49,439 bases of DNA from Candidatus Palauibacter denitrificans (GTDB lineage: Bacteria > Gemmatimonadota > Gemmatimonadetes > Palauibacterales > Palauibacteraceae): assembly GCA_009841015.1 (NCBI GenBank), contig VXMQ01000017.1:1-49439 (forward strand). Direction: 5' to 3'. The notes under the pieces were generated by a model, which was given only the letters and a program-made list of their open reading frames with translations, ran no database searches and had not been told where the DNA came from. The position numbers and the translations under genes were made by a program. Of this stretch, positions 1 to 9,193 are shown piece after piece (position 1 is the stretch's first letter; each line of letters begins with the position of its first letter).

Positions 1-51
1 GAGGGAGGCCGGACGGTGGGCGCCGGGGTCGTCACCGCCATCCACGACTAG
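1..51 (+). CDS. tuf: Elongation factor Tu, C-terminal end only (partial)
   Basis: The frame open from base 1 encodes 16 residues before TAG, reading [14 protein letters not shown] sequence and ending in TAIHD. This is the conserved last beta-strand of domain 3 of EF-Tu, the GTPase that delivers aminoacyl-tRNA to the ribosome. The rest of the gene lies outside the window. Its place 34 bases before rpsJ is the usual str-to-S10 operon junction, which supports the call despite the short length. Confidence 0.9.
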   Translation, partial: EGGRTVGAGVVTAIHD

Positions 52-85
52 CGGACAGCCCCGGAAAACGAGACGGCGCACGGAT

Positions 86-394
86 ATGGCGCAGAAGATT
101 CGGATTCGGCTGAAGGCCTTCGATCCAGCCGTGATCGACCAGACGGCGGCGGACATCGTTCGGACCGCGCAGAAGACCGGTGCGTCGGTCAGCGGGCCGA
201 TCCCGCTCCCGACGCGCCGCCAGCTGTTCACGGTCCTGCGAAGTCCTCATGTGGACAAGAAGTCGCGGGAACAGTTCGAGCTGAAGACGCACAAGCGGCT
301 CATCGACATCCACGACTCCCGTCCGCAGACGATCGACGCGCTGACGAAGCTGGATCTCGCGGCCGGCGTCGACGTGGAAATCAAAGTCGAGTAG
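86..394 (+). CDS. rpsJ: 30S ribosomal protein S10 (NusE)
   Basis: This 102-residue protein is the usual length for S10 and begins [13 protein letters not shown], the family's first strand. The conserved PLPTRR and [16 protein letters not shown] segments follow at about residues 39-67. S10 sits in the 30S head. As NusE it also binds NusB and NusG in transcription antitermination. It is the first gene of the S10 cluster, and rplC starts 4 bases after its stop. Confidence 0.98.
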   Translation: MAQKIRIRLKAFDPAVIDQTAADIVRTAQKTGASVSGPIPLPTRRQLFTVLRSPHVDKKSREQFELKTHKRLIDIHDSRPQTIDALTKLDLAAGVDVEIKVE

Positions 395-398
395 CGAG

Positions 399-1022
399 AT
401 GCCCGGGTTGATCGGCCGCAAAATCGGCATGACGCAGATCTTCGACGACGACGGGAAGGCCGTCGGCGTCACGGTGCTGGAAGTCGGACCCTGTCCGGTC
501 GTCCAGATCAAGACCGCTGAGCGCGACGGCTACGAGGCCGTACAGCTGGGCTTCGGCCGTGTGAAGGAGGGGCGCGCCCGGAAGCCGGCCGCAGGCCACG
601 CCGCGCGTGCCGGCCTCGACTACGTAACGCGCGTCCTCGCGGAGTTCGACCTCGAGGGCGAGGAACTCGAGCTGGGCCAGGAACTCACCGTCGGCATGTT
701 CGACGTCGGATCGCGGGTGAACGTGACGGGAACGACCAAGGGTCGAGGGTTCCAGGGTGTCGTGAAGCGGCACGGCTTCGGCGGCGGTCGCGGATCCCAC
801 GGCGGCACGTCCATTCTCAGGGCTCCCGGCTCGATCGGGGCCGGTACGGACCCGTCCCGCGTGATCAAGGGGCGAAAGATGGCCGGCCGCATGGGCGGAA
901 CGCAGCGCACGGCGATGAGCCGGAAGATCATCCGGGTCGACGCGGAAAAGAACCTCCTGATCGTTCAGGGTTCCGTCCCGGGCGGGCGAAACAACCTCGT
1001 CATGGTGAGGCCGGGCCGATGA
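399..1022 (+). CDS. rplC: 50S ribosomal protein L3
   Basis: A 207-residue protein starting [15 protein letters not shown], the L3 signature N-terminus. The central loop that reaches toward the peptidyl-transferase centre is seen at about residues 110-175 ([26 protein letters not shown]). L3 is one of the two assembly-initiating 50S proteins that bind 23S rRNA early. Its last four bases overlap the ATG of rplD (ATGA). Confidence 0.98.
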   Translation: MPGLIGRKIGMTQIFDDDGKAVGVTVLEVGPCPVVQIKTAERDGYEAVQLGFGRVKEGRARKPAAGHAARAGLDYVTRVLAEFDLEGEELELGQELTVGMFDVGSRVNVTGTTKGRGFQGVVKRHGFGGGRGSHGGTSILRAPGSIGAGTDPSRVIKGRKMAGRMGGTQRTAMSRKIIRVDAEKNLLIVQGSVPGGRNNLVMVRPGR

Positions 1023-1654
1023 AAGTCGCGACGTACAGCTCCGACGGCGCGGCAGGGGCCGAGCGGGCCCTGCCCGAGACGCCGTTCGACGGCGTGGTCA
1101 ACGAAGACGTGCTGCACCAGGTCGTCACCGCCGTGTTGGCGAACCGCCGACAGGGGACGGCGTCGACGAAGACCCGCTCGACCGTTCGCGGAGGTTCGCG
1201 GAAGCCCTGGCGGCAGAAGGGGACGGGACGCGCCCGGGCCGGATCGATCCGTTCGGCGCTGTGGCGCGGGGGCTCGGTCGTCTTCGGCCCGCAGCCGCGC
1301 TCCTATCGCGTGCGCGTCCCGAGGCGGATCCGCCGGCTGGCGATCCGTTCCGCACTCAATACGAGAGCCATGAACGGCGATCTCGCACTCATCGAGCCCC
1401 TGGACTTCGATTCGCCGAAGACGCGGCGCGTCGCCGCCCTGCTGGCCAGCATCGGCCGCAAGTCGGAAAACGTCCTTCTCCTGACGGCGGGTCACAAACC
1501 CGACGTCCATCTGTCGGCGAGAAACCTGCCCGGCGTGCGGGTGCTCCCATGGGGAGAGGCGTCGGCGTACGACATCCTCTGGTCCGACCTGGTGCTCGTC
1601 GAGTCGTCAGTCTTCGATGCGACGCGGGTTTCCGCCGGGGAAGGTGACGCATGA
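1019..1654 (+). CDS. rplD: 50S ribosomal protein L4
   Basis: A 211-residue L4. The extended loop lining the exit tunnel is clear at about residues 44-90 (TRSTVRGGSRKPWRQKGTGRAR, then WRGGSVVFGP). In enterobacteria L4 represses its own operon by binding the S10 leader. That leader would lie outside or at the edge of this window, so autoregulation cannot be judged here. The gene overlaps rplC and rplW by four bases each. Confidence 0.98.
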   Translation: MKVATYSSDGAAGAERALPETPFDGVVNEDVLHQVVTAVLANRRQGTASTKTRSTVRGGSRKPWRQKGTGRARAGSIRSALWRGGSVVFGPQPRSYRVRVPRRIRRLAIRSALNTRAMNGDLALIEPLDFDSPKTRRVAALLASIGRKSENVLLLTAGHKPDVHLSARNLPGVRVLPWGEASAYDILWSDLVLVESSVFDATRVSAGEGDA

Positions 1655-2007
1655 CGCGCGCTCCGAACGAAATCATCCTGCGTCCGCTCTTCACGGAGAA
1701 GACATCCACGAGCCTTCAGTCCGAGGGGACCGACGGCGTGGGAAGGCGCCTCCAGGCACGGATCGACCGCGGCGAGGTGGAGCCGCGTCCCAAGTACACC
1801 TTCGAGGTGGCGCCGGACGCGAACAAGATCGAGATCCGCCGCGCCTTCGAGGCGATCTTCGAGGGAAGGCGGGTCACCTCCGTGCGCACGATGAACGTGC
1901 GGGGGAAGAAGAAGCGCATGGGGCGCACGATGGGCCGCAGGCCGCACTGGAAGAAGGCGATCATCGAGGTCGCGGATGGTCCCGTCGACGTGCTGGAGGG
2001 AGCCTGA
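1651..2007 (+). CDS. rplW: 50S ribosomal protein L23 with internal insertion
   Basis: A 118-residue L23, the exit-port protein that docks trigger factor and SRP. The conserved RPLFTEK (about residues 11-17) and KYTFEVAPDANKIEIRRAFE (48-67) blocks are present, followed by the basic loop KKKRMGRTMGRRPHWKKAI. Between the first two blocks, residues about 22-46 hold roughly 20 more residues than usual, rich in Gly, Arg and Glu. The frame is intact across it, so it is an in-frame insertion rather than an error. rplB follows after 3 bases. Confidence 0.96.
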   Translation: MTRAPNEIILRPLFTEKTSTSLQSEGTDGVGRRLQARIDRGEVEPRPKYTFEVAPDANKIEIRRAFEAIFEGRRVTSVRTMNVRGKKKRMGRTMGRRPHWKKAIIEVADGPVDVLEGA

Positions 2008-2010
2008 TCG

Positions 2011-2850
<840 letters not shown>

Positions 2851-2863
2851 GAGCGAGAGATCG

Positions 2864-3148
2864 ATGCCGAGAAGCGTGCGGAAGGGACCGTACATCGACG
2901 AGAAGCTGCTGATGAAGGTGCAGCGGATGAACGATTCCGGAGACAAGTCGGTCATCAAGACGTGGGCCCGGGCTTCGACCATCAGCCCGGATTTCGTCGG
3001 ACACACGCTTGCGGTGCACAACGGCAACAAGTTCATCCCGGTCTACGTGACGGAGAACATGGTGGGGCACAAGCTCGGAGAGTTCGCGACGACGCGGACC
3101 TTCCGCGGGCACGCCGGTTCCGCGCGAGACCGGAGGGGCAGAGTCTGA
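2864..3148 (+). CDS. rpsS: 30S ribosomal protein S19
   Basis: A 94-residue S19 beginning [15 protein letters not shown] with the [16 protein letters not shown] motif at about 70-85. It binds 16S rRNA in the 30S head with S13 and contributes to the A-site finger bridge. An AGGAGCGAGAG stretch upstream supports the ATG. The stop codon TGA shares one base with the rplV ATG (TGATG). Confidence 0.98.
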   Translation: MPRSVRKGPYIDEKLLMKVQRMNDSGDKSVIKTWARASTISPDFVGHTLAVHNGNKFIPVYVTENMVGHKLGEFATTRTFRGHAGSARDRRGRV

Positions 3149-3498
3149 TGCAGGCGACGGCCAGGGCGAAAAATCTCGGCATGTCCGCCCGGAAGATGCG
3201 CCTGGTCATCGACCAGATTCGCGGGCGCGACGTCAACGAGGCTTACGCCATTCTGCAATTCTCGAAGAAGAAGGCGGCGCGCTCCATCGGAAAGGTGCTC
3301 CGTTCGGCCGTCGCCAATGCCGTCTACAGGGCGGACGAGGGCGGCGAGACGCTGGATGTGGACGAACTCTATGTGCGCGAGGCGTACGTGGACGAAGGCA
3401 GGACGATGCGGCGCTGGCGAGCACGCGCATACGGAAGGGCGACTCCCCGGCTCAAGCGGAGCAGTCATGTGACGGTCGTCGTGGACACGAGAGACTAA
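3148..3498 (+). CDS. rplV: 50S ribosomal protein L22
   Basis: The ATG chosen shares its A with the rpsS stop and gives 116 residues, the normal length. The frame is open further upstream, but that part lies inside rpsS. Motifs [14 protein letters not shown] (about 12-25) and [17 protein letters not shown] (near the end) define L22, whose long beta-hairpin lines the exit tunnel. The stop TAA overlaps the rpsC start by one base (TAATG). Confidence 0.97.
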   Translation: MQATARAKNLGMSARKMRLVIDQIRGRDVNEAYAILQFSKKKAARSIGKVLRSAVANAVYRADEGGETLDVDELYVREAYVDEGRTMRRWRARAYGRATPRLKRSSHVTVVVDTRD

Positions 3499-4187
3499 TG
3501 GGCCAGAAGACACACCCGTACGGATTCAGGCTCGGCGCGGTCAAGCCGTGGCGGTCGCGCTGGTATGCGCAGGGCAAGGAGTTCCCGAAGCTCCTCGCGG
3601 AAGACGAGAAGCTGAGGAAGTACCTGCACGCGCGGCTCGGGCACGCGGCGATCGCCCAGGTGGAGATCGAGCGCAAGCCGTCCAAGATCGTCGTCACGAT
3701 CCATACGGGCCGCCCCGGCGTTGTCATCGGCAAGCGCGGGGCCGAGGTCGACAAGCTGCGTGACGAACTCGCCCTGCTGACGGAGGCGGAGGTTTCCGTC
3801 AACGTCGAGGAGATTCGACGTCCGGAGACCCAGGCTCAGCTCGTGGCGGACAACGTGGCCCATCAGCTGACGCAGCGGATCAGCTTCCGCCGCGCGATGA
3901 AGCGGGCCGTGCAGGCGGCGATGAGGGCGGGCGCCGGCGGCATCCGCATCCAGTGCGGCGGGCGGCTCGGCGGGGCTGAAATCGCGCGCTCGGAGGGCTA
4001 TCACGAAGGGCGCGTGCCGCTGCACACATTGCGCGCGGATATCGACTACGCGGAGCGACAGGCCCGGACGACGTTCGGCACGATCGGAGTGAAGGTGTGG
4101 ATCTTCCACGGCGAGATCGTGGAGGACCGCCGCGGTCAGACGTACACCGCGGGCGGGCGCCGCCGCGCGGGCCGCGGGCGAGGGTAG
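3498..4187 (+). CDS. rpsC: 30S ribosomal protein S3
   Basis: A 229-residue S3. The start [13 protein letters not shown] is typical. The KH-type RNA-binding loop GVVIGKRG lies at about 74-81, and the C-terminal domain contains [16 protein letters not shown] and ends in an Arg/Gly-rich tail. S3 sits at the mRNA entry channel and helps unwind mRNA. The start is coupled to rplV by TAATG, and rplP begins 4 bases after the stop. Confidence 0.98.
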   Translation: MGQKTHPYGFRLGAVKPWRSRWYAQGKEFPKLLAEDEKLRKYLHARLGHAAIAQVEIERKPSKIVVTIHTGRPGVVIGKRGAEVDKLRDELALLTEAEVSVNVEEIRRPETQAQLVADNVAHQLTQRISFRRAMKRAVQAAMRAGAGGIRIQCGGRLGGAEIARSEGYHEGRVPLHTLRADIDYAERQARTTFGTIGVKVWIFHGEIVEDRRGQTYTAGGRRRAGRGRG

Positions 4188-4191
4188 AGAC

Positions 4192-4602
4192 ATGCTGCAA
4201 CCGAAGCGGATCAAGTACAGGAAACAGCAGAAGGGACGCATGCGCGGCGCCGCGCATCGCGGAAACAAGGTCTCGTTCGGCGACTACGCGCTTCAAGCCG
4301 TGGAGCCGGGCTGGATTACGAACCGTCAGATCGAAGCCGCCCGGGTCGCCATGACTCGGCACATCAAGCGTGGCGGAAAGGTCTGGATCCGCATCTTTCC
4401 GGACAAGCCGCTCACGCAGAAGCCTGCGGAGACCCGGATGGGGAAAGGCAAGGGCAACCCCGAGTACTGGGTCGCGCCCGTGAAGCCGGGTCGGGTGATG
4501 TTCGAACTCGAGGGGGTCGACATCGAACTCGCGCGGCGGGCGATGCAGTTGGCGTCGGCGAAGCTTCCGGTCAAGACGCGCTTTCTGGAGCGGGAGGACT
4601 AG
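4192..4602 (+). CDS. rplP: 50S ribosomal protein L16
   Basis: A 136-residue L16 beginning [19 protein letters not shown]. It has the conserved [24 protein letters not shown] region (about 68-91) and FELEGVD near the C-terminus. L16 binds close to the A-site tRNA elbow on 23S rRNA. Its TAG is immediately followed by the GTG proposed as the rpmC start. Confidence 0.98.
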   Translation: MLQPKRIKYRKQQKGRMRGAAHRGNKVSFGDYALQAVEPGWITNRQIEAARVAMTRHIKRGGKVWIRIFPDKPLTQKPAETRMGKGKGNPEYWVAPVKPGRVMFELEGVDIELARRAMQLASAKLPVKTRFLERED

Positions 4603-4818
4603 GTGCCGCTTGAGGCGATGGAGATTCGCGAATTCACCGACGAGGAACTCGCCGAGGAACTCGCCCGCGCAAAGGACGAAATCGCTCGTCTGCGCTACCG
4701 GGCCGCGTTCGAGGAACTCGAGAACCCGTCGCTCCTGAAGACGTTGCGGCGCGAGATCGCGCGATTGAAGACGGTGCAGGTCGAGCGCGCGCGTAGCGAG
4801 GAGAACCAGGTTGGCTGA
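4603..4818 (+). CDS. rpmC: 50S ribosomal protein L29 (GTG start)
   Basis: A 71-residue helical-hairpin protein. The family motif is [19 protein letters not shown], followed by [14 protein letters not shown]. The GTG at 4603 is preferred because GGAGG at 4593-4597 is 5 bases upstream. The ATG at 4618 would give a more standard N-terminus ([11 protein letters not shown]) but has only a purine run directly against it. L29 lies at the exit tunnel beside L23. It overlaps rpsQ by 8 bases. Confidence 0.95.
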   Translation: MPLEAMEIREFTDEELAEELARAKDEIARLRYRAAFEELENPSLLKTLRREIARLKTVQVERARSEENQVG

Positions 4819-5080
4819 TCAATCGGCGACGAAGGGCCGGCGCAAGGTGCGGCTCGGAACGGTCGTGAGCGACCGCATGGAAAAGACCGTCGTGGTGTCG
4901 GTCGAGCGGCGGCTCGCCCACCCGCTGTACGGCAAACAGGTGAGCCGCGGCAAACGGTACCAGGCGCACGACGAAGAGAACGAATACCGGGTGGGTGACG
5001 TGGTCCGGATCGAGGAGACCCGTCCGCTCTCCAGGCTCAAGCGCTGGCGCGTGCTCGAGCTGGTCCAGCGTCCGGAGTAA
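4811..5080 (+). CDS. rpsQ: 30S ribosomal protein S17 (TTG start)
   Basis: An 89-residue OB-fold S17 with [14 protein letters not shown] (about 17-30), a YQAHDE strand and [22 protein letters not shown]17 is a primary 16S rRNA binder in the 30S body. The TTG start lies inside the end of rpmC. GAGGAG at 4798-4803, 7 bases upstream, supports it, and no ATG or GTG lies nearby in frame. Confidence 0.95.
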   Translation: MADQSATKGRRKVRLGTVVSDRMEKTVVVSVERRLAHPLYGKQVSRGKRYQAHDEENEYRVGDVVRIEETRPLSRLKRWRVLELVQRPE

Positions 5081-5095
5081 CGGGGGCACGACGAG

Positions 5096-5464
5096 ATGAT
5101 TCAGCAGGAATCGATGGTCCGCATCGCGGACAATTCCGGTGCCCGCCGGGCTCTCTGCATACGAGTCCTCGGCGGGTCGCGCCGCCGGTACGCCCGCGTG
5201 GGCGACGTGATCGTGGCGACGATCAAGGATGCGACCCCGCACGGGAACGTGAAGAAGGGCCAGGTGGTTCGAGCGGTCGTCGTGCGGACGGCGAAGGAGA
5301 GCCGGCGGCGCGACGGCAGCTATATCCGCTTTGATGAGAACGCGGCGGTGATCATCAACGACGCGGGAGAGCCGACCGCGACACGTATCTTCGGGCCGGT
5401 GGCGCGTGAACTCCGGGAGAAGAAGTTCATGAAGATCGTATCGCTCGCCCCCGAAGTGATCTGA
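5096..5464 (+). CDS. rplN: 50S ribosomal protein L14
   Basis: A 122-residue protein of exactly typical length for L14, starting [17 protein letters not shown]. It has the conserved [21 protein letters not shown] block (about 40-60) and [18 protein letters not shown] near the end. L14 contacts 16S helix 44 to form intersubunit bridges and is the docking site of the silencing factor RsfS. It is separated from rpsQ by 15 bases. Confidence 0.98.
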   Translation: MIQQESMVRIADNSGARRALCIRVLGGSRRRYARVGDVIVATIKDATPHGNVKKGQVVRAVVVRTAKESRRRDGSYIRFDENAAVIINDAGEPTATRIFGPVARELREKKFMKIVSLAPEVI

Positions 5465-5490
5465 GTGCCGCACGAGGATCTGAGCCGAAG

Positions 5491-5838
5491 ATGACACGGA
5501 AGAAACTGAACGTGAGAGCCGGCGACACGGTTCGGGTGATCGCGGGCAACTATGTCGGCGCCCAGGGCCAGGTGCTGCGCACGATCCCTTCGCGGGGACT
5601 CGTCGTGGTGCAGGACGTGAACATGCGCAAGCATCATAAGCGTCCCGTGGCCAACGCGAGGGGTGGGATCACCGAAGGCGGCATCGTCACCCACGAAGAG
5701 CCGATCAGCGCTTCGAACGTGATGCTCGTGTGTCCCCAGTGCGACGAGCCGTCTCGGGTGCGCCGCCAGCGCGACGCGGACGGCACGATCGAGCGCATCT
5801 GCAAGCGCTGTGACCACCCTATCCCGATGACGGGCTAG
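5491..5838 (+). CDS. rplX: 50S ribosomal protein L24 with zinc-ribbon tail
   Basis: A 115-residue L24. The KOW motif is at about 10-36 (GDTVRVIAGNYVGAQGQVL) and NMRKHHKRP follows at about 44-52. The C-terminal extension carries two CxxC pairs (C81/C84 and C104/C107) that could form a zinc ribbon. This extension is found in many but not all bacterial L24 proteins. L24 starts 50S assembly on the 5' domain of 23S rRNA. rplE starts 4 bases downstream. Confidence 0.97.
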   Translation: MTRKKLNVRAGDTVRVIAGNYVGAQGQVLRTIPSRGLVVVQDVNMRKHHKRPVANARGGITEGGIVTHEEPISASNVMLVCPQCDEPSRVRRQRDADGTIERICKRCDHPIPMTG

Positions 5839-5842
5839 CAAG

Positions 5843-6418
5843 ATGAGTTCCGAGAACGGAAAGCCGCGGCTGCGGAAGCACTACGAGGACACGGTCCGGG
5901 CGAAGCTTGCCGATACCTTCGGCTTCGAGAACCCGCACCAGATCCCGAAGCTCGAGAAGATCGTAATCAACGCCGGGCTCGGCGAAGGGAAGGACAATCC
6001 CCGGCTGATCGAGTCCGCCGCGAACGAGATCGCCGTGATCAGCGGCCAGCGACCCGTCGTAACCCGAGCGCGGAACTCGATCTCGAATTTCGGCCTGCGC
6101 GAAGGCATGCCGATCGGGACGATGGTGACGCTCCGCAATACCCGCATGTACGAGTTCCTCGACCGGTTCATCAGTACGGCCGTGCCGCGTATCAGGGACT
6201 TCAGGGGGTTCCGGAGCCGGGCGTTCGATGGGCGCGGCAACTATACGGTGGGGATCCGGGAACAGATGGTCTTCGCCGAAGTCGATTACGATGAGATCGT
6301 CAAGATCCACGGTCTCAACATCACGTTCGTCACGACGACCAACCGGGACGATGAGGCACTCGTCCTGCTTCGCGAGATGGGGATGCCGTTTCGCGATGAG
6401 GTCCCGGTCGTCATCTAG
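5843..6418 (+). CDS. rplE: 50S ribosomal protein L5
   Basis: A 191-residue L5, the 5S rRNA-binding protein of the central protuberance. It has [20 protein letters not shown] (about 31-50), the [19 protein letters not shown] block (about 74-92) and the [17 protein letters not shown] segment in the C-terminal half. The length is slightly above the common 179-180, with the extra residues mainly at the N-terminus ([15 protein letters not shown]). Confidence 0.98.
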   Translation: MSSENGKPRLRKHYEDTVRAKLADTFGFENPHQIPKLEKIVINAGLGEGKDNPRLIESAANEIAVISGQRPVVTRARNSISNFGLREGMPIGTMVTLRNTRMYEFLDRFISTAVPRIRDFRGFRSRAFDGRGNYTVGIREQMVFAEVDYDEIVKIHGLNITFVTTTNRDDEALVLLREMGMPFRDEVPVVI

Positions 6419-6432
6419 CGGGAAAGGGCTGA

Positions 6433-6618
6433 ATGGCAAAGACGGCACTAGTCGAGAAGGCGAACCGGAAACCGAAGTTCAGTTCGCGAAAGGTGAGACG
6501 CTGCAATCGATGCGGCCGGCCCCGCGCATACATGAGGAAGTTCGGTCTGTGCCGGATCTGCTTCCGGGAGCAGGCGCTCCGCGGAGAGATTCCGGGCGTT
6601 CGGAAAGCGAGTTGGTGA
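6433..6618 (+). CDS. rpsN: 30S ribosomal protein S14, zinc-binding (type Z)
   Basis: A 61-residue S14 of the short zinc type. The four cysteines C24, C27, C40 and C43 form CNRC-X12-CRIC. The C-terminal [17 protein letters not shown] is the canonical ending of this class. S14 assembles late into the 30S head. It lies in the standard place between rplE and rpsH, and the rpsH ATG begins one base after its stop. Confidence 0.97.
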   Translation: MAKTALVEKANRKPKFSSRKVRRCNRCGRPRAYMRKFGLCRICFREQALRGEIPGVRKASW

Positions 6619-6619
6619 G

Positions 6620-7018
6620 ATGAGCATGACCGATCCGATCGCGGACATGCTGACGCGCATCCGCAACGCCGGCCGGGCCGGACACCGGCGCGTCGACATC
6701 CCGCTCTCCAAGATCAAGATCGAGATCGCCAGGATCCTGGCGGAGAACCACTTCGTTCGCGGTTACAAGGTGCTCGACGACAATCGGCACGGCCGCCTGC
6801 GCGTGTATCTCAAGTACACGTCGGACGACCGGCCCGTGATCCGGCTGCTCGAACGCGTGTCGAAGCCCGGCCTCAGGAAGTACGTCGACGCGAACTCGAT
6901 CCCGAAGGTTCGTGCCGGGATGGGAATCGCGATCATGTCGACATCGAACGGACTGATGACGGATCGCGACGCCCGCCGGCAGCACGTCGGCGGAGAAGTC
7001 ATCGCAAGAATCTACTAG
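6620..7018 (+). CDS. rpsH: 30S ribosomal protein S8
   Basis: A 132-residue S8 with N-terminus [17 protein letters not shown] and the C-terminal block [19 protein letters not shown], followed by [10 protein letters not shown]8 binds the central domain of 16S rRNA. In enterobacteria it represses the spc operon by binding near rplE. No matching leader could be judged by eye here. A 53-base gap separates it from rplF, the longest gap in the spc part. Confidence 0.98.
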   Translation: MSMTDPIADMLTRIRNAGRAGHRRVDIPLSKIKIEIARILAENHFVRGYKVLDDNRHGRLRVYLKYTSDDRPVIRLLERVSKPGLRKYVDANSIPKVRAGMGIAIMSTSNGLMTDRDARRQHVGGEVIARIY

Positions 7019-7071
7019 CGGAGCCCGCCGGGCGTCGGTGCCGGCGGCCGCCCCGCGAGGGAGCAGATAGC

Positions 7072-7614
7072 GTGTCGAGAATCGGAAAGCTGCCCATCCC
7101 CTTGCCGGACGGCGTCGAGGTGAGGATTGATGGGGCGCACGTGAAGGTGAAGGGCCCTCGGGGTGCACTCGAGCGGTCGTTCGACCCTGACATGGAGATC
7201 ACGCAGTCGGAGGGTGCGGTGTCCGTGAAGCGTGCCTCCGATGAGGCACGGCACCGGGCTCTGCACGGGCTCACGCGATCCCTGATCGCCAACATGGTTA
7301 CGGGCGTTTCGCAGGGGTACGAGAAGCGCCTCGAGATCCACGGCGTCGGATACCGGGCGGAACAAAAGGGCGGCGGTGTGGTGTTCAGCGTCGGATACAG
7401 CCATACGGTCACCGTCGAACCGCCCGAGGGCATTGCGTTGAGCGTCGAATCGCCGACGCTGGTCAAGGTGGCCGGGAACGACAAGGAGAAGGTGGGGCAG
7501 ATGGCGGCGGAGATCCGCGCGATCCGCCCGCCCGAACCCTACAAGGGGAAGGGCATCCGTTACGTGGGCGAGTATGTGCGCCGCAAGGCCGGCAAGGCGA
7601 CGGCCACGGCCTGA
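7072..7614 (+). CDS. rplF: 50S ribosomal protein L6 (GTG start)
   Basis: A 180-residue L6 beginning MSRIGKLPIPLPDGV from a GTG. A GAGGGAGCAG purine run lies about 6 bases upstream. Both L6 repeats are visible, with the signature PEPYKGKGIRYVGE at about 154-167 followed by VRRKAGK. L6 binds 23S rRNA near the factor-binding site. rplR follows after 26 bases. Confidence 0.98.
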   Translation: MSRIGKLPIPLPDGVEVRIDGAHVKVKGPRGALERSFDPDMEITQSEGAVSVKRASDEARHRALHGLTRSLIANMVTGVSQGYEKRLEIHGVGYRAEQKGGGVVFSVGYSHTVTVEPPEGIALSVESPTLVKVAGNDKEKVGQMAAEIRAIRPPEPYKGKGIRYVGEYVRRKAGKATATA

Positions 7615-7640
7615 TCGGCGAACAGAACAGAGGGAAGACG

Positions 7641-8018
7641 ATGGACATCAGGGGTCGGACGAAACAGAGGCAGCGGCTGCGCACGCGCCGGCACGCCCGG
7701 ATCAAGAAGAAGATCCGGGGAACCGCCGGCCGGCCGCGCCTCGTCGTGTTCCGGAGCCTGCGGCATCTGGAGGGCCAACTGGTGGACGACGATCGCGGCG
7801 TGACGCTGCTCGGCGTCTCGACGCTCGCCGGTACGGACGGCGACGCGGGGGAGCGCTCGGGCAAGGTCGCCGACGCGTATCTTGCGGGCCGGGTGCTTGC
7901 CGAGAAGGCGGTCGCGGCCGACGTGGGCGAGATCGTATTCGACCGCGGCGGGTATCCCTACCACGGCCGCGTTCGGGCGTTTGCCGAAGGCGCCCGCGAC
8001 GGCGGTCTCCGCTTCTAA
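7641..8018 (+). CDS. rplR: 50S ribosomal protein L18
   Basis: A 125-residue L18 with the basic N-terminus MDIRGRTKQRQRLRTRRHARIKKKI, then RLVVFRSLRHLEGQLVDD and the C-terminal VFDRGGYPYHGRVRAFAEGARDGGLRF, which is diagnostic. With L5 it binds 5S rRNA in the central protuberance. The ATG is preceded by AGAGGGAAGACG. Confidence 0.98.
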   Translation: MDIRGRTKQRQRLRTRRHARIKKKIRGTAGRPRLVVFRSLRHLEGQLVDDDRGVTLLGVSTLAGTDGDAGERSGKVADAYLAGRVLAEKAVAADVGEIVFDRGGYPYHGRVRAFAEGARDGGLRF

Positions 8019-8030
8019 CGAGAGGGCTTC

Positions 8031-8552
8031 ATGGCAAGAGGGGGAAAACGGCGCGACGACGGTGACAACTTCAAGGAGAACGTCATCTTCATCAATCGCG
8101 TCTCGAAGGTCGTAAAGGGCGGTCGTCGCTTTTCCTTCACCGCGCTCGTGGCGGTGGGGGACGGGCAGGGCCGCGTCGGCATGGCCCTCGGCAAGGCGAA
8201 CGAAGTTGCCGAGGCGATCCGCAAGGGATTCGAGCAGGCGCGCCAGGCCATGGTCGTCGTGCCGATCGTGAACGGGACAATCCCCCACGAAATCCTCGGG
8301 CGCCACGGCGCGGGCAAGGTGCTGCTCAAGCCCGCCGGTCCGGGAACCGGCGTCATCGCCGGCGGCCCGGTCCGGGCGGTACTCGAGTGCGCCGGCGTGC
8401 AGGACATCCTCACGAAGAGCCTCGGCACGAACAATCCGCTCAACATCGTCCGTGCGACGATGAGCGGACTGGAGGATCTGGTCACGCCGGAGCAGGTCGC
8501 GGCTGAACGCGGAGTGGATGTCGCCACGATCCGGGAGGCCATGCGTGGGTGA
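8031..8552 (+). CDS. rpsE: 30S ribosomal protein S5
   Basis: A 173-residue S5. The double-stranded RNA-binding-like N-terminal domain shows [23 protein letters not shown] (about 24-46). The C-terminal domain has [19 protein letters not shown] and [15 protein letters not shown]5 with S4 and S3 surrounds the mRNA entry and influences fidelity. Its last eight bases overlap the GTG start of rpmD. Confidence 0.98.
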   Translation: MARGGKRRDDGDNFKENVIFINRVSKVVKGGRRFSFTALVAVGDGQGRVGMALGKANEVAEAIRKGFEQARQAMVVVPIVNGTIPHEILGRHGAGKVLLKPAGPGTGVIAGGPVRAVLECAGVQDILTKSLGTNNPLNIVRATMSGLEDLVTPEQVAAERGVDVATIREAMRG

Positions 8553-8739
8553 GCAGTTGAAGATTCGTCAGGTAAAGAGCGGCCTCGGAGCGCAGCGCAA
8601 GCAGCGCGACACCCTGCGTGCCCTCGGCCTCAGGCACCACCAGGACCAGGTGGTGCAGCCGGACAACCGGGCGATACGCGGGATGATCCACGCGGTGGCG
8701 CATCTCGTGGAAGTCGAGGAGGTCGGACAAGATGGCTGA
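8545..8739 (+). CDS. rpmD: 50S ribosomal protein L30 (GTG start inside rpsE)
   Basis: A 64-residue L30 with [25 protein letters not shown] and the conserved [17 protein letters not shown]. The GTG at 8545 is chosen because GGGAGG at 8533-8538 sits 6 bases upstream. An upstream in-frame start at 8518 would add nine residues unlike the family. It overlaps rpsE by 8 bases and rplO by 8 bases, so the three genes are probably translationally coupled. Confidence 0.95.
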   Translation: MGEQLKIRQVKSGLGAQRKQRDTLRALGLRHHQDQVVQPDNRAIRGMIHAVAHLVEVEEVGQDG

Positions 8740-9190
8740 ACGCGAGCGGATCGGGCTCGACAATCTCTCCCCGCCCCGCGGTTCGAAGTCCTCCGCGAAA
8801 CGTCGCGGTCGCGGTCACGGATCCGGGCTGGGCAAGACGTCGGGACGCGGTCACAAGGGCCAGAAGTCGCGAAGCGGTGCGTCGATTCCGGCGTGGTTCG
8901 AGGGTGGCCAGATGCCCCTCTACCGGCGTACGCCAAAGCGGGGGTTCAAGCCGCACCGGCGGACCGAGTGGCACATCGTCAATCTCTCGGAACTGGACCG
9001 CGTGGAGGGCAGCGGGATCGATCCTCAGGCGTTGCGGGCGAGCGGCGTCATCCGCGGAACGGATCGCCCCGTGAAGATTCTCGGGCGCGGTGACGTCGCT
9101 CGGGCAGTCGACGTGCGCGCGCATGCCTTCAGTGCCTCCGCCCGCGAGAAGATCGAGGCGGCCGGCGGCACCGCCCAGGTGATCGAGTAA
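8732..9190 (+). CDS. rplO: 50S ribosomal protein L15
   Basis: A 152-residue L15 with N-terminal region LDNLSPPRGSKSSAKRRGRGHGSGLGKTSGRGHKGQKSRSG (in part about 9-49), then FEGGQMPLYRRTPKRGF (about 55-71), both characteristic. The C-terminal globular domain is intact. L15 is a late-assembling 50S protein. secY begins 3 bases after its stop, the usual rplO-secY pairing. Confidence 0.98.
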   Translation: MAERERIGLDNLSPPRGSKSSAKRRGRGHGSGLGKTSGRGHKGQKSRSGASIPAWFEGGQMPLYRRTPKRGFKPHRRTEWHIVNLSELDRVEGSGIDPQALRASGVIRGTDRPVKILGRGDVARAVDVRAHAFSASAREKIEAAGGTAQVIE

Positions 9191-9193
9191 GGG

